DNA of 64,000 nucleotides from Halomarina litorea (GTDB taxonomy: Archaea > Halobacteriota > Halobacteria > Halobacteriales > Haloarculaceae), in NCBI RefSeq assembly GCF_024227715.1, contig NZ_CP100448.1:2997655-3061654 (forward strand), given 5' to 3'. The translations under genes were made by a program, and so were the position numbers. Positions 17,522-26,964 of the stretch are shown here, piece after piece. Below the pieces are notes generated by a model. It worked only from the letters and a program-made list of their open reading frames with translations. It ran no database searches and was not told the origin of the DNA. The stretch's first letter is position 1, and every line of letters begins with the position of its first letter.

Positions 17522-18532
17522 ATGAAGGACCACATCGCACGCGTGACGGACGGCGGGAACCTGACACAGGAGGAAGCACGGGCGGCGGCGACGGCCGTGT
17601 TCGAGGACGCCACGGAGGCGCAGATCGGGGCGTTGCTCGCCGCTCTCCGGGCGAAAGGCGAGACGGAAGCTGAGATAGCCGGGTTCGCACAGGGGATGCG
17701 CGACGCGGCGCTGACCATCTCGCCCGACCGGTCGCCGCTGGTCGACACGTGCGGGACGGGCGGCGACGACCACGACACCATCAACGTCTCGACGACGAGC
17801 GCGCTCGTCGTCTCGGCGGCGGGCGTCCCCGTCGCCAAGCACGGCAACTACTCCGTCTCCTCCTCGTCGGGGAGTTCCGACGTGCTGGCGGCGGTGGGCG
17901 TCGACCTCGACAGCACGCCCGAGGCCGTCGAGGCGCGCATCGAGGCCGACGGCATCGGCTACATGCACGCCCCGGCGTTCCACCCCGCGATGAAGGCCGT
18001 CATCGGCCCGCGCAAGGAACTCGGCGTGCCGACGCTGTTCAACATCCTCGGCCCGCTGACGAACCCCGCGGGCGCGAACGGGCAGGTGGTGGGCGTCTAC
18101 AGCGCCGACCTCGTCCCCGTCATCGCCCGCGCACTCGCCAAGATGGACGTCGACCGCGCGCTCGTCGTCCACAGCGAGGGACTGGACGAGGTCGGCCTGC
18201 ACAGCGAGACGACGGTGGCAGAGGTTCGTGGGACCGAGGTCGAAGAGTACACCATCACGCCCGAGGACCTCGGCCTCTCGCCGGCGCCCATCGAGGCAGT
18301 CGTGGGCGGCACCCCCGAGGAGAACGCCGCCGACCTGCGCGGCATCGTCACCGGCGAGGTCACCGGTCCCAAGTGCGATATCATCCTCGCGAACGCCGGG
18401 GCCGCGGTCTACGTCGCGGGGGAGGCCGATACCCTCGCGGACGGCGTCGAACAGGCCCGCGAGGCCATCGAGTCGGGCCGGGCCGAGGAGAAACTGGACG
18501 ACCTCCGCGCCGGGGTCTCGGTCTCCGCCTAG
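17522..18532 (+). CDS. trpD: anthranilate phosphoribosyltransferase
   Basis: Second step of tryptophan synthesis: anthranilate plus PRPP gives phosphoribosylanthranilate. The protein is 336 aa, standard length. The PRPP-binding glycine motif DTCGTGGDDHDTINVST and the KHGNYSVSSSSGSSDVL segment are family signatures. It is the first gene of trpDFEG; trpF starts on the base after its stop. This split arrangement, with trpCBA elsewhere, is known in haloarchaea. A TGTACA-containing inverted repeat lies just upstream. Confidence 0.96.
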   Translation: MKDHIARVTDGGNLTQEEARAAATAVFEDATEAQIGALLAALRAKGETEAEIAGFAQGMRDAALTISPDRSPLVDTCGTGGDDHDTINVSTTSALVVSAAGVPVAKHGNYSVSSSSGSSDVLAAVGVDLDSTPEAVEARIEADGIGYMHAPAFHPAMKAVIGPRKELGVPTLFNILGPLTNPAGANGQVVGVYSADLVPVIARALAKMDVDRALVVHSEGLDEVGLHSETTVAEVRGTEVEEYTITPEDLGLSPAPIEAVVGGTPEENAADLRGIVTGEVTGPKCDIILANAGAAVYVAGEADTLADGVEQAREAIESGRAEEKLDDLRAGVSVSA

Positions 18533-19165
18533 ATGGTCGTCCGCGTCAAACTCTGCGGCGTCACGACCGACGCCGACAGGGACGCCGCCGTCGAGGCCGG
18601 GGCGGACGCTATCGGGGTCGTCTGTGGCGTCCCCATCGACACCCCCCGCGAGGTGACCCCGGCACGAGCGCGGGCCCTCGTCGCCGACGCCCCGCCGTTC
18701 GTGACGACGACGCTCGTGACGATGCCCGACGACGTGACGGAGGGCGTCGAACTCGTCGAACGCGTCCGGCCCGACGCGGTGCAGGTCCACGCCGCGAGCA
18801 CCGACCTCGTGGCGGCACTCGCGAGCGACATCGACGCGAAGGTGGTCGCCGCCGTCGACCTCGCGGACGACGTCGCGGCGTACGCCGAGGTGGCGGACGC
18901 CGTCCTCGTGGACTCCACCGACGAGTCGGGCGCTGGCGGCACCGGCGAGACCCACGACTGGGAGCGCACCCGCGTCGTCGCCGACCGAATCGACGTCCCC
19001 CTGATTCTCGCGGGGGGCCTCACCCCGGAGAACGTCGCGGAGGCCGTCGGGACCGTCCGTCCGTACGCGGCGGACGTCTCCAGCGGCATCGAAGGGGACG
19101 AACCGGGCCGGAAAGACCACGCGACGATGCGCGCGTTCGTCGAGGCGGCGCGGGGGGCGCTGTGA
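18533..19165 (+). CDS. trpF: phosphoribosylanthranilate isomerase
   Basis: Third step of tryptophan synthesis, an Amadori rearrangement in a TIM barrel, 210 aa. The N-terminal VKLCGVTTDADRDAAVEAGAD motif carries the catalytic cysteine, and LILAGGLTPENVAEAV with SSGIEG forms the phosphate site. It begins directly after the trpD stop with no gap and overlaps the trpE start (GTGA). The family usually has KICG; KLCG here is conservative. Confidence 0.95.
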   Translation: MVVRVKLCGVTTDADRDAAVEAGADAIGVVCGVPIDTPREVTPARARALVADAPPFVTTTLVTMPDDVTEGVELVERVRPDAVQVHAASTDLVAALASDIDAKVVAAVDLADDVAAYAEVADAVLVDSTDESGAGGTGETHDWERTRVVADRIDVPLILAGGLTPENVAEAVGTVRPYAADVSSGIEGDEPGRKDHATMRAFVEAARGAL

Positions 19166-20760
19166 GCCTCGACCTCTCGCGGGCGGACTTCCGGGAGCAC
19201 GCCGATTGCCCCCGACCCGCCGTGGTTCGCGCCACGGCCACGCTGGACGTGGACGTGGACCCACTCACGGCGTACGCGGCCCTCCGGGACGCGGGGGACA
19301 CGGCGTACGGCTTCCTCCTCGAGAGCGGCGAGAAGGTCGCCTCCAGCGACCCCGACGGCGCGTTCTCGCCGGGCGGGGCAGACCGCCACGCGCGGTACTC
19401 CTACGTGGGCGTCGACCCCGCCGCCGTCGTCACCGTCGACCCCGAGGGGACCGACCTCGCAGTCCTCGACGGACGGTACGAGGGCCTGCTGGACGAGGGC
19501 ACAGATGGCGAGGGTGGAGACGTACTGGACTCCCTGCGGGCGACGGTGCCCGACGTGACCCTGCGGAACTTCCCGGAGAGCGACCGCCAGCGACTCGACG
19601 GCGGCCTCGTCGGCTTCCTCGCCTACGACGCCGTCTACGACCTCTGGCTGGACGAGGTGGGCGTCGACCGCCCCGACTCGCGGTTCCCCGACGCGCAGTT
19701 CGTCCTGACCGACACCACCGTCGCCTTCGACCACGTCGCGGACACCGTCGAGGTGGTGTTCACGCCCGTCGTCCACCCGGCGGAGGACGCAGGGAGCGTG
19801 TACGACTCGCTGGTCGCCGAGGCCGAGCGAATCGAGTCCGTCCTCGCGGGCGCAGGACCCGTCGAGACGGGCGGGTTCCGGCGGACCCGCGAACGCGCCG
19901 GGCCGCGCGAGGAGTACGAGGCGGCCGTCCGGGAGGCGAAAGAACACGTCCTCGACGGCGACATCTATCAGGGCGTCATCTCGCGGACGCGGGAACTCGA
20001 AGGCGAGGTGGACCCCCTCGGCCTGTACGCCGCCCTGCGCGACGTGAACCCCTCGCCGTACATGTACATCCTCGACCACGGCGACCTGACCGTCGTCGGC
20101 GCGAGTCCCGAGACGCTCGTCTCCGTGCGGGGCCGCGAGGTGATGGCCAACCCCATCGCCGGCACCTGCCCCCGCGGGACGAGTCCCGTCGAGGACCGCC
20201 GCCTCGCGGGCGAGATGCTCGCCGACGACAAGGAGCGCTCCGAGCACACGATGCTCGTCGACCTCGCGCGCAACGACGTGCGCCGGGTCAGCGACTCGGG
20301 GAGCGTGCAGGTCGAGGAGTTCATGAACGTCCTCAAGTACAGCCACGTCCAGCACATCGAGTCGACGGTGACGGGCCGCCTCGCCGGGGAGTGCGACTCC
20401 TTCGACGCGACTCGGGCGGCATTCCCCGCCGGGACGCTCTCGGGCGCGCCGAAGGTGCGCGCGATGGAACTCATCGACGAACTGGAACTGACGCCGCGCG
20501 GTCCCTACGGTGGCGGCGTCGGCTACTACTCGTGGACCGGCGACGCCGACATGGCCATCGTCATCCGGTCGGCGACGGTCGAACGCGGCGCGGGCGCGGA
20601 CGGCGACTCGCTGGTGACGGTCCGCGCCGGCGCGGGCATCGTCGCCGACTCCGACCCCGCGAGCGAGTACGAGGAGACCGAATCGAAGATGCGGGGGGTG
20701 CTCGTCGCCCTCGAAGCCATCGAGGAGGAACCGACCGCGCCCGCGGAGGCCCACAGATGA
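19162..20760 (+). CDS. trpE: anthranilate synthase component I
   Basis: Chorismate-binding subunit of anthranilate synthase, 532 aa. The start is taken at GTG 19162, overlapping the trpF stop; the very long open frame upstream is a shadow of trpD and trpF. Family motifs include SPYMYILDHGDLTVVGASPE, the GTCPRGTS loop, and ESTVTGRLAG plus GTLSGAPKVRAMELIDELE near the C terminus. The stop overlaps an ATG that formerly would have started trpG; a 221-base duplication/insertion now sits between the genes. Confidence 0.95.
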   Translation: MSLDLSRADFREHADCPRPAVVRATATLDVDVDPLTAYAALRDAGDTAYGFLLESGEKVASSDPDGAFSPGGADRHARYSYVGVDPAAVVTVDPEGTDLAVLDGRYEGLLDEGTDGEGGDVLDSLRATVPDVTLRNFPESDRQRLDGGLVGFLAYDAVYDLWLDEVGVDRPDSRFPDAQFVLTDTTVAFDHVADTVEVVFTPVVHPAEDAGSVYDSLVAEAERIESVLAGAGPVETGGFRRTRERAGPREEYEAAVREAKEHVLDGDIYQGVISRTRELEGEVDPLGLYAALRDVNPSPYMYILDHGDLTVVGASPETLVSVRGREVMANPIAGTCPRGTSPVEDRRLAGEMLADDKERSEHTMLVDLARNDVRRVSDSGSVQVEEFMNVLKYSHVQHIESTVTGRLAGECDSFDATRAAFPAGTLSGAPKVRAMELIDELELTPRGPYGGGVGYYSWTGDADMAIVIRSATVERGAGADGDSLVTVRAGAGIVADSDPASEYEETESKMRGVLVALEAIEEEPTAPAEAHR

Positions 20761-20785
20761 CCCGCCCGAAGGTACTCTTCGTCGA
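20745..20785 (+). repeat. 41-bp direct repeat, copy A (trpE end/trpG stub start)
   Basis: Identical over 41 bases to 20966-21006. It covers the last trpE codons and the first nine codons of trpG. After it the sequence leaves the trpG frame and enters a hairpin-rich spacer. Confidence 0.95.
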
Positions 20786-20981
20786 GCACGTTTTTGCGGG
20801 AGGGCGTCCTCGCTCGCGGTCGCTCGCTCGTCGACCCCCCTGCAAAAACCTGCAGCAAAAATGCCGCTCGCTCCCTTCGGAAGACTCGTTGCACTCGCCT
20901 TCCGAGCTCCCGTTCACTCCGTTCACGGGAACGTCGGTCGCTCGCGGGTGCAGTGCTCGTACTTCGGAGGCCCACAGATGA
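20757..20981 (+). pseudogene. trpG start stub created by duplication
   Basis: An open frame of 74 codons begins at the old trpG ATG (overlapping the trpE stop), encodes the first nine residues of TrpG (MTRPKVLFV), then runs through the insert and stops in a TGA that overlaps the true trpG ATG at 20978. The rest has no similarity to TrpG and is arginine/serine-rich, unlike acidic halophile proteins. It is probably not functional as a protein, but ribosomes could pass through it and so keep trpE-trpG coupling. Confidence 0.7.
20786..20965. other. 180-bp hairpin-rich insert between trpE and trpG
   Basis: The spacer between the two 41-bp copies is bounded by inverted ends CGAGCAC (from 20783) and GTGCTCG (near 20952). 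It contains an arm GTTTTTGC pairing with GCAAAAAC and a hairpin CCCGT/ACGGG. The motif style (short inverted repeats with GCTCGC and TTCACTCCGTTCAC) recurs beside tRNA-Val. No coding function is seen. It looks like a small palindromic insertion element. Confidence 0.6.
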
Positions 20982-21006
20982 CCCGCCCGAAGGTACTCTT
21001 CGTCGA
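20966..21006 (+). repeat. 41-bp direct repeat, copy B (start of functional trpG)
   Basis: Second identical copy of the 41-bp unit. It supplies the intact trpG start, including the ATG at 20978, and is followed by the true TrpG sequence. Confidence 0.95.
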
Positions 21007-21577
21007 CAACTTCGACTCGTTCACGTACAACCTCGTGGAGTACGTCAGCCAGCACGCCGACACCGAGGTGGTGAAGAACACCGCGTCGCTGGACGACGTG
21101 CGCGCCGCCGACCCGGACGCCATCGTCCTCTCGCCCGGCCCCGGCCACCCCGAGAACGACCGTGACGTGGGCGTCACCCTCGACGTGTTGCGCGAACTCA
21201 GCCCCGAGACACCCACGCTCGGCGTCTGTCTCGGCCTCGAAGCCGCCATCTACGCCTACGGCGGCACCGTGGGGCGCGCGCCCGAACCCGTCCACGGGAA
21301 GGCCTACCCGGTCGACCACGACGGGCAGGGCGTCTTCGTCGGACTGGACAACCCGCTTCAGGGCGGGCGCTACCACTCGCTGGTGGCGACGACGGTACCG
21401 GACTGTTTCGAGGTGACGGCGACCACCGAGGCTGGCGAGGCGTCGCTCGTGATGGGGATTCGCCACCGCGAGCACCCCATCGAATGCGTCCAGTTCCATC
21501 CGGAGAGCGTGCTCACCAGCGGGGGGCACGCGCTCGTCGAGAACTTCCTGCGGGCGGTCCGACCCGCGCGCGCCTAG
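20978..21577 (+). CDS. trpG: anthranilate synthase component II (glutamine amidotransferase)
   Basis: Class I glutamine amidotransferase subunit that supplies ammonia to TrpE, 199 aa. The catalytic cysteine is in LGVCLGLEAAI, and the catalytic His/Glu pair is in CVQFHPESVLT. The N-terminal KVLFVDNFDSFTYNLVEYV is typical. The start is ATG 20978 in the second copy of a 41-bp repeat. Its stop TAG shares a CTAG with the stop of the convergent small gene at 21574. Confidence 0.95.
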   Translation: MTRPKVLFVDNFDSFTYNLVEYVSQHADTEVVKNTASLDDVRAADPDAIVLSPGPGHPENDRDVGVTLDVLRELSPETPTLGVCLGLEAAIYAYGGTVGRAPEPVHGKAYPVDHDGQGVFVGLDNPLQGGRYHSLVATTVPDCFEVTATTEAGEASLVMGIRHREHPIECVQFHPESVLTSGGHALVENFLRAVRPARA

Positions 21578-21774
21578 ACCGGGAGCGACCCGAGGACGGC
21601 GAGCGCGTCGGCCCCCCCGAACAGCCACAGCGCGCCGACGACGAGCGTCGCGACGACCACGACTTTCCAGACGACACGTAAGAGCAGTCGTCCCAGCAAC
21701 AGCACGACACCGAGGATGACGAGCACCGCGAGCAGGTCGGGGAGGGCGAGCGCCTGCGCGGGGAGGGGTGCCAT
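21574..21774 (-). CDS. small membrane protein, unknown function
   Basis: A 66-aa, almost wholly hydrophobic protein with two membrane segments (about residues 12-32 and 35-58). ATG 21774 is chosen over the longer frame because an AT-rich box (TTTATGA on the minus strand, about 27 bases upstream) fits a leaderless start. It converges on trpG and the two stop codons overlap. No family recognised. Confidence 0.65.
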   Translation of the reverse strand: MAPLPAQALALPDLLAVLVILGVVLLLGRLLLRVVWKVVVVATLVVGALWLFGGADALAVLGSLPV

Positions 21775-22142
21775 GTGTGATAGTTCTCTTCGGGAGTCAT
21801 AAACGCGTCGGCGACAGTCGGGGGGGGGCGAGTGGAGAGAAGGGGCCCCCTGCGACACCCGCCGGAGGGCACGTTCGGAGTATTATACAGCCGGCGAATT
21901 TTGCTTACGAACCCCCGCTCGCTTCGACTCGAAGACCGCCGCCATCGTGCGGTTTTCTCGCTCCGATGCCACTTCCACCACGGTCTACTTACGGTTATGT
22001 TTCGTAGCTCCCTGTGGAGAAGACGTACGACAGAGCGCCGAGGTACGGCGCTCGTCTGGCAGCGACACACACGGGAGGATGTCCTTCCGCTGGTCATATA
22101 CGAGCCGAACCGCAGAACTACATCTACCCGAACACCCCATCA
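21775..22142. other. intergenic region upstream of nrdJ
   Basis: About 370 bases without a convincing gene. It holds the promoter of the small membrane gene at its left end, an AT-rich TATTATACA near 21880-21890 and another AT-rich box CATATACG near 22096, which is the nearer candidate promoter for the nrdJ leader. I looked for a cobalamin-riboswitch core, as nrdJ encodes a B12 enzyme, and did not see one. Confidence 0.5.
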
Positions 22143-22205
22143 ATGACCGAACCTCACTCAGCCATCACCGACACCGCATCGCTCTCCCGGAGGACCCATG
22201 AGTAG
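22143..22205 (+). CDS. 20-aa leader ORF overlapping the nrdJ start
   Basis: An ATG-initiated frame of 20 codons ([20 protein letters not shown]) ends in a TAG eight bases inside nrdJ, in another frame. It contains the Shine-Dalgarno of nrdJ within its last codons. Translation of this frame would run ribosomes over the nrdJ start, so it may act as a coupling or attenuating leader. No protein function is proposed. Confidence 0.35.
   Translation: MTEPHSAITDTASLSRRTHE
22189..22193 (+). promoter_or_regulatory. Shine-Dalgarno of nrdJ
   Basis: GGAGG lies four bases before ATG 22198. Such a site is uncommon in mostly leaderless haloarchaeal genes. It indicates that nrdJ is translated from a leadered mRNA and fixes its start. 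Confidence 0.65.
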
Positions 22206-25200
22206 TCGAGAGGACCTCTCCGCGAACGAACTCTCCTTGCCCGTCAAGCGCACCGACGGGGAGACGCTCGCCGACCGGATGACCGGCAACGCCTACGACA
22301 ACATCCTGCCCGCGCGCTACCTCCGCAAGGACGCCGAGGGGAACCTGGTCGAGACGCAGGAGGACCTCTTTGTGCGCGTCGCGAAGAACATCGCGCTCGC
22401 CGAGGCCGTCTTCGAGGCCGAGAAGCGCGACGTCGAGGTCACGGTGACCCCGGAACAGCTCAAACCCGGCCACCCCCGGCGCGACGAACTCGCCGCCGAG
22501 GTCTTCGGCGCGGGCACCACCGCCGACGCCGAGGCGGAGACGACGCTCTCGGTGTACAACGTCAACAAGTTCGCCTACGACACCGTCGTCCCCGAACTCC
22601 CCGACGGCGTCCGGGAGCACGTCGAGAGCGTCGCCGCCGAGTTCCAGGACCTGATGGAGCGCCTCTCCTTTATCCCCAACTCGCCCACCCTCATGAACGC
22701 GGGCGACGAGCTCCAGCAGCTCTCGGCGTGTTTCGTCGACTCGCCCGACGACGACCTGACGGACATCCACCAGACGGCCAAGGAGGCCGCCGAGGTGTTC
22801 CAGTCCGGCGGCGGCATGGGCTACGCCTTCTGGCGGCTCCGACCGTACGGCGACCCCGTCGGCTCCACCGGCGGCATCGCCAGCGGCCCGATGACGTTCA
22901 TGGAGACGTTCGACCAGATGTGCGAGACCATCGCGCAGGGCGGCACCCGGCGCGGCGCACAGATGGGCGTCATGCGCGTCTCGCACCCCGACGTCATCGA
23001 GTTCATCCACTCGAAGAACAAGGACGTCTCGCTGGCACACACCCTCCGCCTGAACGACCCCGACGACTACACCTACACGTCGTTCAGCGAGGCGCTGGAG
23101 GAGGCCCGCGACCTCATCGACGAGGACGGCCGCGTCCCCAAGCACCTCCGCAACGCCGTCGAGGGCCACCTCTCGAACTTCAACATCTCCGTCGGCGTCA
23201 CCGACGACTTCATGGAAGCGCTGTACGACGACGGGGAGTTCACCTTCACGAACCCCCGCACGGAGGAGCCACACATCGCCACCGAGGAGACGAAGGAGAT
23301 GTACTCCCGGTACGGTCTCGGCGAGTACGTCGAACCCGGCGAGGAGTTCTCCATCCCCGCGCAGGTCCTCTGGGACCGCATCGTCGGCGGCGCCCACGAG
23401 AACGGCGAACCCGGCGTCGTCTACCTCGAACGCATCAACAAGGAGCACTCCTTCGACGTGGAGGCACACCCCGACCATCGCATCCTCGCGACGAACCCGT
23501 GTGTCACCGGTGACACGCTCATCAGCACCGAGAGCGGGCTGGTATCCGCCGAGGAACTGTACGAGCAGGGCGTCGCTCGTGACGTGGTCGTCGATGGCCG
23601 TCTCAGCGAGGACACGCTCAAGGAAGCGAGCAGCGTGTACAAGACGGGCGAGAAGGACGTGTACAAGCTCACGACCGAAGAGGGGTACGAACTTCGTCTC
23701 ACCGCAGACCACCGCATCATGACCGACGACGGCTGGGTTGAAGCACAGGACCTGGACGCTGGCGACACGGTCCACATCCAGAACCGGAAAGGTGCGTTCG
23801 GCCAGCACGGTTCGGCGGCAGAAGGTCGTGTCCTCGGTTGGCTCGTCGGTGACGGCCACCTCAAGCACGGCGAAGAGCGTGCCGTCCTCAACTTCTACGA
23901 CGAGGACAGCCAGATTTCTGCTGACTTCGCTACGGACGTGAACGAAGTCGTTCGCGCCCCGAACGGCAACGCGGACTACACCGTTGGGGTGAGCGACATC
24001 AACCGCGGTGACGACTACCGTGGGGCACAGGCAGTCGAACAGCGTGTTCGGTCTGCCCGCTTGTACGAGTACGCAGAGGAGGTTGGACTCGCGGAGACGA
24101 AACATCAGGTCCCGGACGCTGTTATGCGGGGCAGCGAAGAGATGGCTCGCGGATTCCTGCAGGCGCTGTTCACCGCAGACGGAAGCGTACAGGGAACCGT
24201 CGAGAAGGGCATCTCTGTCCGACTGTCGAGTTCCGAACTCGGACTGCTCAAAGACACCCAGCAGTTACTCCTCAACGTTGGTATCGGGAGCAACATCTAC
24301 CAGAACCGCCGCGACGCCGGAGCGAAGGAACTGCCCGATGGGAACGGCGGTACGAACGAATACGAGACGAAGGCACAGCACGAACTCGTCGTCTCCAGTT
24401 CCCATACGGTCGCTTTCGAGGAAGAAATCGGATTCCTTCTCGACTCGAAAAACGAGGCGCTCGCAAACCGACTGGACCAGTACAGTCGCGGCCCGTACCA
24501 GCCGGCGTTCGAGGCCACCGTCGAAGCCATCGAAGCCGACGGTCACGAGGCAGTGTACGACCTCACCGAACCCGACACGCACTCGTTCGTCGCGAACGGA
24601 ATCGTCGTTCACAACTGCGGCGAGCAGCCACTCGAAGAGTACGAGGCGTGCAACCTCGGGCACATCAACCTCTCGACGCTCGTCGCCGAGGACGCCCCCG
24701 ACTGGCGTGTCTGGTCGGCCGAACACGGTGACGAGTACGACAGCCACGCAGCGGCCGTCGAAGCGTTCTTGGAGGAGGCACTGGACGTCGAGGAGTTCGA
24801 CCACCGCATCGAACAGGGGACTCGGTTCCTCGAGAATGTCGTCACGATGTCGGACTTCCCGGTGCCCGAAATCGAGCAGAAGGTCCGCGAGATGCGGAAA
24901 ATCGGCCTCGGCGTCATGGGCCTCGCACAGCTGTACATCCAGCTAGGCATCCGCTACGGCAGCGACGCGGGCAACGAGGTCGCCCGGCAGGTCATGGCCC
25001 ACATCAACCACGGGTCGAAGTGGGCCTCCCACGAACTCGCCGAGGAGCGCGGGAGCTTCGAGGAGTGGGACAACTCCAAGTACGCGACCCCCACCGAGTA
25101 CCGCGAGTGGTTCGAGCACCAGACGGGTCTCGACGCCGACGAGTGGGCCGACGGCTTCGCGATGCGCAACCACAACACGACGACCATCGCCCCGACGGGC

Positions 25201-26433
25201 ACCACCTCGATGGTCGGCAACACCACCGGCGGGTGTGAGCCCATCTACAACGTCGCCTACTACAAGAACGTCTCCGACGACGTGCAGGGCGACGAGATGC
25301 TCGTCGAGTTCGACGACTACTTCCTCCGGGTGCTGGAGGCCAACGACATCGACGTCGACGAGGTCAAGCGCGAGGCCGTCGAGCAGATGGGGAACAACGA
25401 GTTCGACGGCGTCGCCTCGCTGTCGACGGTGCCCGACGCCATCTCCGAACTGTTCGTCGTCACCGCCGACCTCTCGGGGCTGGACCACGCGAGCGTCCAG
25501 TGTGCCTGTCAGGAGGGCGTCGACTCCGCCATCTCGAAGACCTGCAACTTCCCGAACAGCGCCTCGAAGGAGGACATGGACGAGGTGTACCGCTACATCT
25601 ACGACCACGGCGGGAAGGGCGTCACCGTCTACCGCGACGGCACCCGCTCGAAGCAGGTGCTGACCACGCGCGCCGACAACGCCGAGTTCGCCGACGAGAG
25701 CGAGGCCGCCGAGGCCATCGTCGAGCAGATTCGCGAGGTGTTCGGCGGGCTGGAGGGCTTCCTCGACAACGAGGACGTGCAGGCCGCACTCGACACCGAG
25801 TTCGACGCTCTCGCGGCACCGGACTACGCCGAGAAACAGCCCCGGCCCGACGTGCTCCGCGGGGTCACCCAGCGCATCGACACCGGCTACGGCAAGGTGT
25901 ACGTGAACATCAACGAGGACGAGTACGGCCGTCCGTTCGAACTGTTCGCGAACATCGGCCACTCCGGCGGCTTCACCAACTCCTTCACGGAGGCGCTGGC
26001 GAAGGTCATCTCGACGGCGCTCCGCAGCGGCGTCGACCCCGAGGAGATCGTCGACGAACTGCAGGGCACCCGTAGCCCGAAGGTGGCGTGGGACAAGGGC
26101 GAGCAGATCCAGTCCATCCCGGACGCCATCGGCACCGCGATGCGCCGCTACCTCGACGACGAGATCGACAAGCCCTACCCCAAACAGCAGAGCCTCGACG
26201 AACTGAGCGAGGACGCGAACGCGAGTCGGGAGACCGACGGCGGACTCGAAGCCGCCTCCGCCGACGCCCCCGATCCGAACGTGGACGTCGAGCGCGAGGA
26301 CGCCCGCGACATCACGCAGGACCTCATCGCCGCCGGCGAGTCCCCGGAGTGTCCCGAGTGTGGCTCCATGACGCTCAACATGAGCGAGGGCTGCAAGACC
26401 TGCCAGTCGTGTGGCTGGTCGGAGTGCTCGTAG
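22198..26433 (+). CDS. nrdJ: adenosylcobalamin-dependent ribonucleotide reductase with intein
   Basis: Class II ribonucleoside reductase: reduces ribonucleotides to deoxyribonucleotides using B12. The 1411-codon frame encodes about 1039 aa of host protein plus a 372-aa intein (residues 435-806). Host motifs are [12 protein letters not shown], the active-site region [22 protein letters not shown] (split by the intein), [20 protein letters not shown] and a C-terminal zinc-like CPECG...[18 protein letters not shown] site sets the start. Splicing is needed for function because the intein interrupts the catalytic cysteine motif. Confidence 0.95.
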   Translation: MSSREDLSANELSLPVKRTDGETLADRMTGNAYDNILPARYLRKDAEGNLVETQEDLFVRVAKNIALAEAVFEAEKRDVEVTVTPEQLKPGHPRRDELAAEVFGAGTTADAEAETTLSVYNVNKFAYDTVVPELPDGVREHVESVAAEFQDLMERLSFIPNSPTLMNAGDELQQLSACFVDSPDDDLTDIHQTAKEAAEVFQSGGGMGYAFWRLRPYGDPVGSTGGIASGPMTFMETFDQMCETIAQGGTRRGAQMGVMRVSHPDVIEFIHSKNKDVSLAHTLRLNDPDDYTYTSFSEALEEARDLIDEDGRVPKHLRNAVEGHLSNFNISVGVTDDFMEALYDDGEFTFTNPRTEEPHIATEETKEMYSRYGLGEYVEPGEEFSIPAQVLWDRIVGGAHENGEPGVVYLERINKEHSFDVEAHPDHRILATNPCVTGDTLISTESGLVSAEELYEQGVARDVVVDGRLSEDTLKEASSVYKTGEKDVYKLTTEEGYELRLTADHRIMTDDGWVEAQDLDAGDTVHIQNRKGAFGQHGSAAEGRVLGWLVGDGHLKHGEERAVLNFYDEDSQISADFATDVNEVVRAPNGNADYTVGVSDINRGDDYRGAQAVEQRVRSARLYEYAEEVGLAETKHQVPDAVMRGSEEMARGFLQALFTADGSVQGTVEKGISVRLSSSELGLLKDTQQLLLNVGIGSNIYQNRRDAGAKELPDGNGGTNEYETKAQHELVVSSSHTVAFEEEIGFLLDSKNEALANRLDQYSRGPYQPAFEATVEAIEADGHEAVYDLTEPDTHSFVANGIVVHNCGEQPLEEYEACNLGHINLSTLVAEDAPDWRVWSAEHGDEYDSHAAAVEAFLEEALDVEEFDHRIEQGTRFLENVVTMSDFPVPEIEQKVREMRKIGLGVMGLAQLYIQLGIRYGSDAGNEVARQVMAHINHGSKWASHELAEERGSFEEWDNSKYATPTEYREWFEHQTGLDADEWADGFAMRNHNTTTIAPTGTTSMVGNTTGGCEPIYNVAYYKNVSDDVQGDEMLVEFDDYFLRVLEANDIDVDEVKREAVEQMGNNEFDGVASLSTVPDAISELFVVTADLSGLDHASVQCACQEGVDSAISKTCNFPNSASKEDMDEVYRYIYDHGGKGVTVYRDGTRSKQVLTTRADNAEFADESEAAEAIVEQIREVFGGLEGFLDNEDVQAALDTEFDALAAPDYAEKQPRPDVLRGVTQRIDTGYGKVYVNINEDEYGRPFELFANIGHSGGFTNSFTEALAKVISTALRSGVDPEEIVDELQGTRSPKVAWDKGEQIQSIPDAIGTAMRRYLDDEIDKPYPKQQSLDELSEDANASRETDGGLEAASADAPDPNVDVEREDARDITQDLIAAGESPECPECGSMTLNMSEGCKTCQSCGWSECS
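23500..24615 (+). mobile_element. intein with LAGLIDADG homing endonuclease in NrdJ
   Basis: A 372-aa in-frame insert begins with Cys ([10 protein letters not shown]) and ends GIVVHN before Cys+1 of the C-extein, the standard splice junctions. Internal blocks include [12 protein letters not shown] (block B) and two dodecapeptide-like motifs, [10 protein letters not shown] and [12 protein letters not shown], of a LAGLIDADG endonuclease. Codon use differs visibly from the host gene, with more T- and A-ending codons, which points to horizontal spread. Inteins at this RNR site are known in other haloarchaea. It is removed after translation by protein splicing. Confidence 0.95.
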
Positions 26434-26480
26434 ACTGAACTGACGCCGCTCCCGATTTCTTCTTCGCGCGCTTCGACGCC

Positions 26481-26705
26481 TCAGTCCCGCCGCAGGAGGT
26501 GGTACGTCTGCGAGGCGAGGTCGACTGCGAGACCCGCACCCAGCACCGCCAGCACCTCCCTGTCCACCTCGCCGTCGCGCGCGAGGCGACGGAGGAACAC
26601 GGCGACCAGCCCCACCCAGACCGCGCGGTAGGCGTCCTGATTCCCCCGTCGGAGCACGTCCTCGACGTCGATACCCGTCCCGTTCGCGTCTGTCGTCCCG
26701 TCCAT
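26481..26705 (-). CDS. small conserved-looking protein, unknown function
   Basis: A 74-aa protein (N terminus [19 protein letters not shown] terminus ending TYHLLRRD). It has an acidic N terminus and a mildly hydrophobic helical middle ([14 protein letters not shown] and [14 protein letters not shown]). The start at 26705 is preferred because an AT-rich GCTATCC lies about 27 bases upstream on the minus strand. A truncated winged-helix gene lies just upstream in the same direction. Function unknown. Confidence 0.6.
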   Translation of the reverse strand: MDGTTDANGTGIDVEDVLRRGNQDAYRAVWVGLVAVFLRRLARDGEVDREVLAVLGAGLAVDLASQTYHLLRRD

Positions 26706-26772
26706 GTTCGGACCCCGGTGACGAGGACGGATAGCGGTTCCCACCGGAAGCCGGGGGAGATTCTAGCGGGAC

Positions 26773-26889
26773 AAGGCGCTCGGAGAGCTGGTTGGCGTTC
26801 CGCGGACACTCCGAGAGCGCGCGGATGATCCGCACCCGGTTGGTCCCGCCACGGGTGCCCGCGAGCAGGTACCAGAGCGCCTTCTCCAT
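26773..26889 (-). pseudogene. truncated winged-helix regulator remnant
   Basis: From ATG 26889 the minus strand reads [20 protein letters not shown] and on to ANQLSERL, the first half of a common haloarchaeal ArsR-like winged-helix protein. Where such proteins continue into a DYKTVRHHL-type recognition helix, this frame runs into unrelated sequence. About 39 codons remain and the DNA-binding helix is gone. I read it as a decayed gene. Confidence 0.65.
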
Positions 26890-26964
26890 CTGGTAGCCCC
26901 TCTGGCCTCCGACGTGGTTAGCGGTCCGGTGCCCGTGCGCCGAGACGCCGTCGGCGAAACCGTG

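Noticed and set aside
21775-22197. Possible cobalamin riboswitch before the B12-dependent nrdJ
   Set aside because: I looked for a B12-box-like core and a matching structure and found none.
22198-24105. Long open frames antisense to nrdJ, acs, hyuB and other genes (up to 917 codons)
   Set aside because: They are shadows of acidic, GC-rich genes on the other strand; their amino-acid content (Arg/Val/His-rich) does not fit halophile proteins and they have no motifs.
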